Assembly: GCF_020523795.1 (NCBI RefSeq)
Contig: NZ_JAJALI010000006.1
Location: forward strand, 186,001 to 250,000
Source: Ancylobacter sp. Lp-2
Lineage (GTDB): Bacteria; Pseudomonadota; Alphaproteobacteria; Rhizobiales; Xanthobacteraceae
DNA: 64,000 bases
Reading direction: 5' to 3'
The position numbers and the translations under genes were made by a program. Within the stretch, counting starts at the first letter, position 1. Each line of letters starts with the position of its first letter. The notes beneath the pieces are model-generated. The model did no database searches. It saw only the letters and a list, made by a program, of their open reading frames with translations, and was not told the DNA's origin. Below are positions 63,976 to 64,000 of the stretch, piece by piece.

Positions 63976-64000
63976 ATGACCGATATCGGCCTCGCCGGCC
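63976..64000 (+). CDS. start of a divergent gene, cut by the window end
   Basis: GGGGGAA lies 6-7 nt before an ATG at 63976; the first eight residues read MTDIGLAG. It is probably the target of the LysR regulator. Product not identifiable. Confidence 0.5.

Overview
The window is a high-G+C alphaproteobacterial chromosome segment. Its gene content points to the order Hyphomicrobiales (Rhizobiales), and probably to Xanthobacteraceae or a neighbouring family; the family is inference from gene order and protein style. Hallmarks are CBP3-like and ATP12-like chaperones of the kind shared with mitochondria, two DUF1127 mini-proteins, the order yceD-plsX-fabH-ihfA-MerR, and a glnB-glnA pair behind a sigma-54-type promoter. 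No insertion sequence, integrase, prophage, CRISPR array or replication origin is visible. Almost everything is core housekeeping.

Layout. 1-2.7 kb: epmA (partial) diverging from efp, then smpB and dapA. 3-7.7 kb: a periplasmic lytic transglycosylase converging on a three-gene operon made of a four-module BON-like/OmpA-like membrane-anchored protein and two overlapping tiny membrane proteins. 7.8-11 kb: M29 aminopeptidase, a membrane-tethered nucleoside deoxyribosyltransferase-like protein, and an unrecognised one-pass membrane protein. 11-16.4 kb: a sugar-acid catabolic locus (HpcH/HpaI aldolase, IlvD/Edd dehydratase, Bug-type binding protein, divergent GntR regulator with a 22-bp palindrome) and a cupin. 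16.4-22.6 kb: an accessory zone of small and hypothetical genes, locally AT-richer, ending at tRNA-Pro(GGG). 22.7-26.4 kb: membrane protein, nitroreductase, family-7 aldehyde dehydrogenase, RlpA-like protein.

26.5-34.2 kb: envelope and lipid genes (MerR, ihfA, fabH, plsX, yceD, CBP3, divergent bamE), then dadA with an amino-acid-binding protein. 34.3-42.7 kb: a long minus-strand cofactor block (gph-like HAD, ATP12, metallophosphatase, glyA, nrdR, ribD, ribE, ribH, nusB, thiL) and tRNA-Val(UAC). 43-50.6 kb: the protein quality-control cluster tig-clpP-clpX-lon-hupB with tRNA-Leu(UAG). 50.8-57 kb: nnr, glnB-glnA, a diguanylate cyclase, rplM-rpsI. 57-64 kb: PaaI thioesterase, CoA-binding protein, metY, a 53-residue DUF1127 gene, trmFO translationally coupled to a kinase-like/AMP-synthetase-tail fusion, a LysR regulator and the start of a divergent gene.

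The points most worth a second look are the kinase-like fusion after trmFO, the BON/OmpA operon with two overlapping mini membrane proteins, a dispersed extragenic repeat with two hairpins and compensatory changes between copies (13.6 and 62.7 kb), and 15-bp tandem repeats that add unusual low-complexity segments to ThiL and to a MerR regulator.
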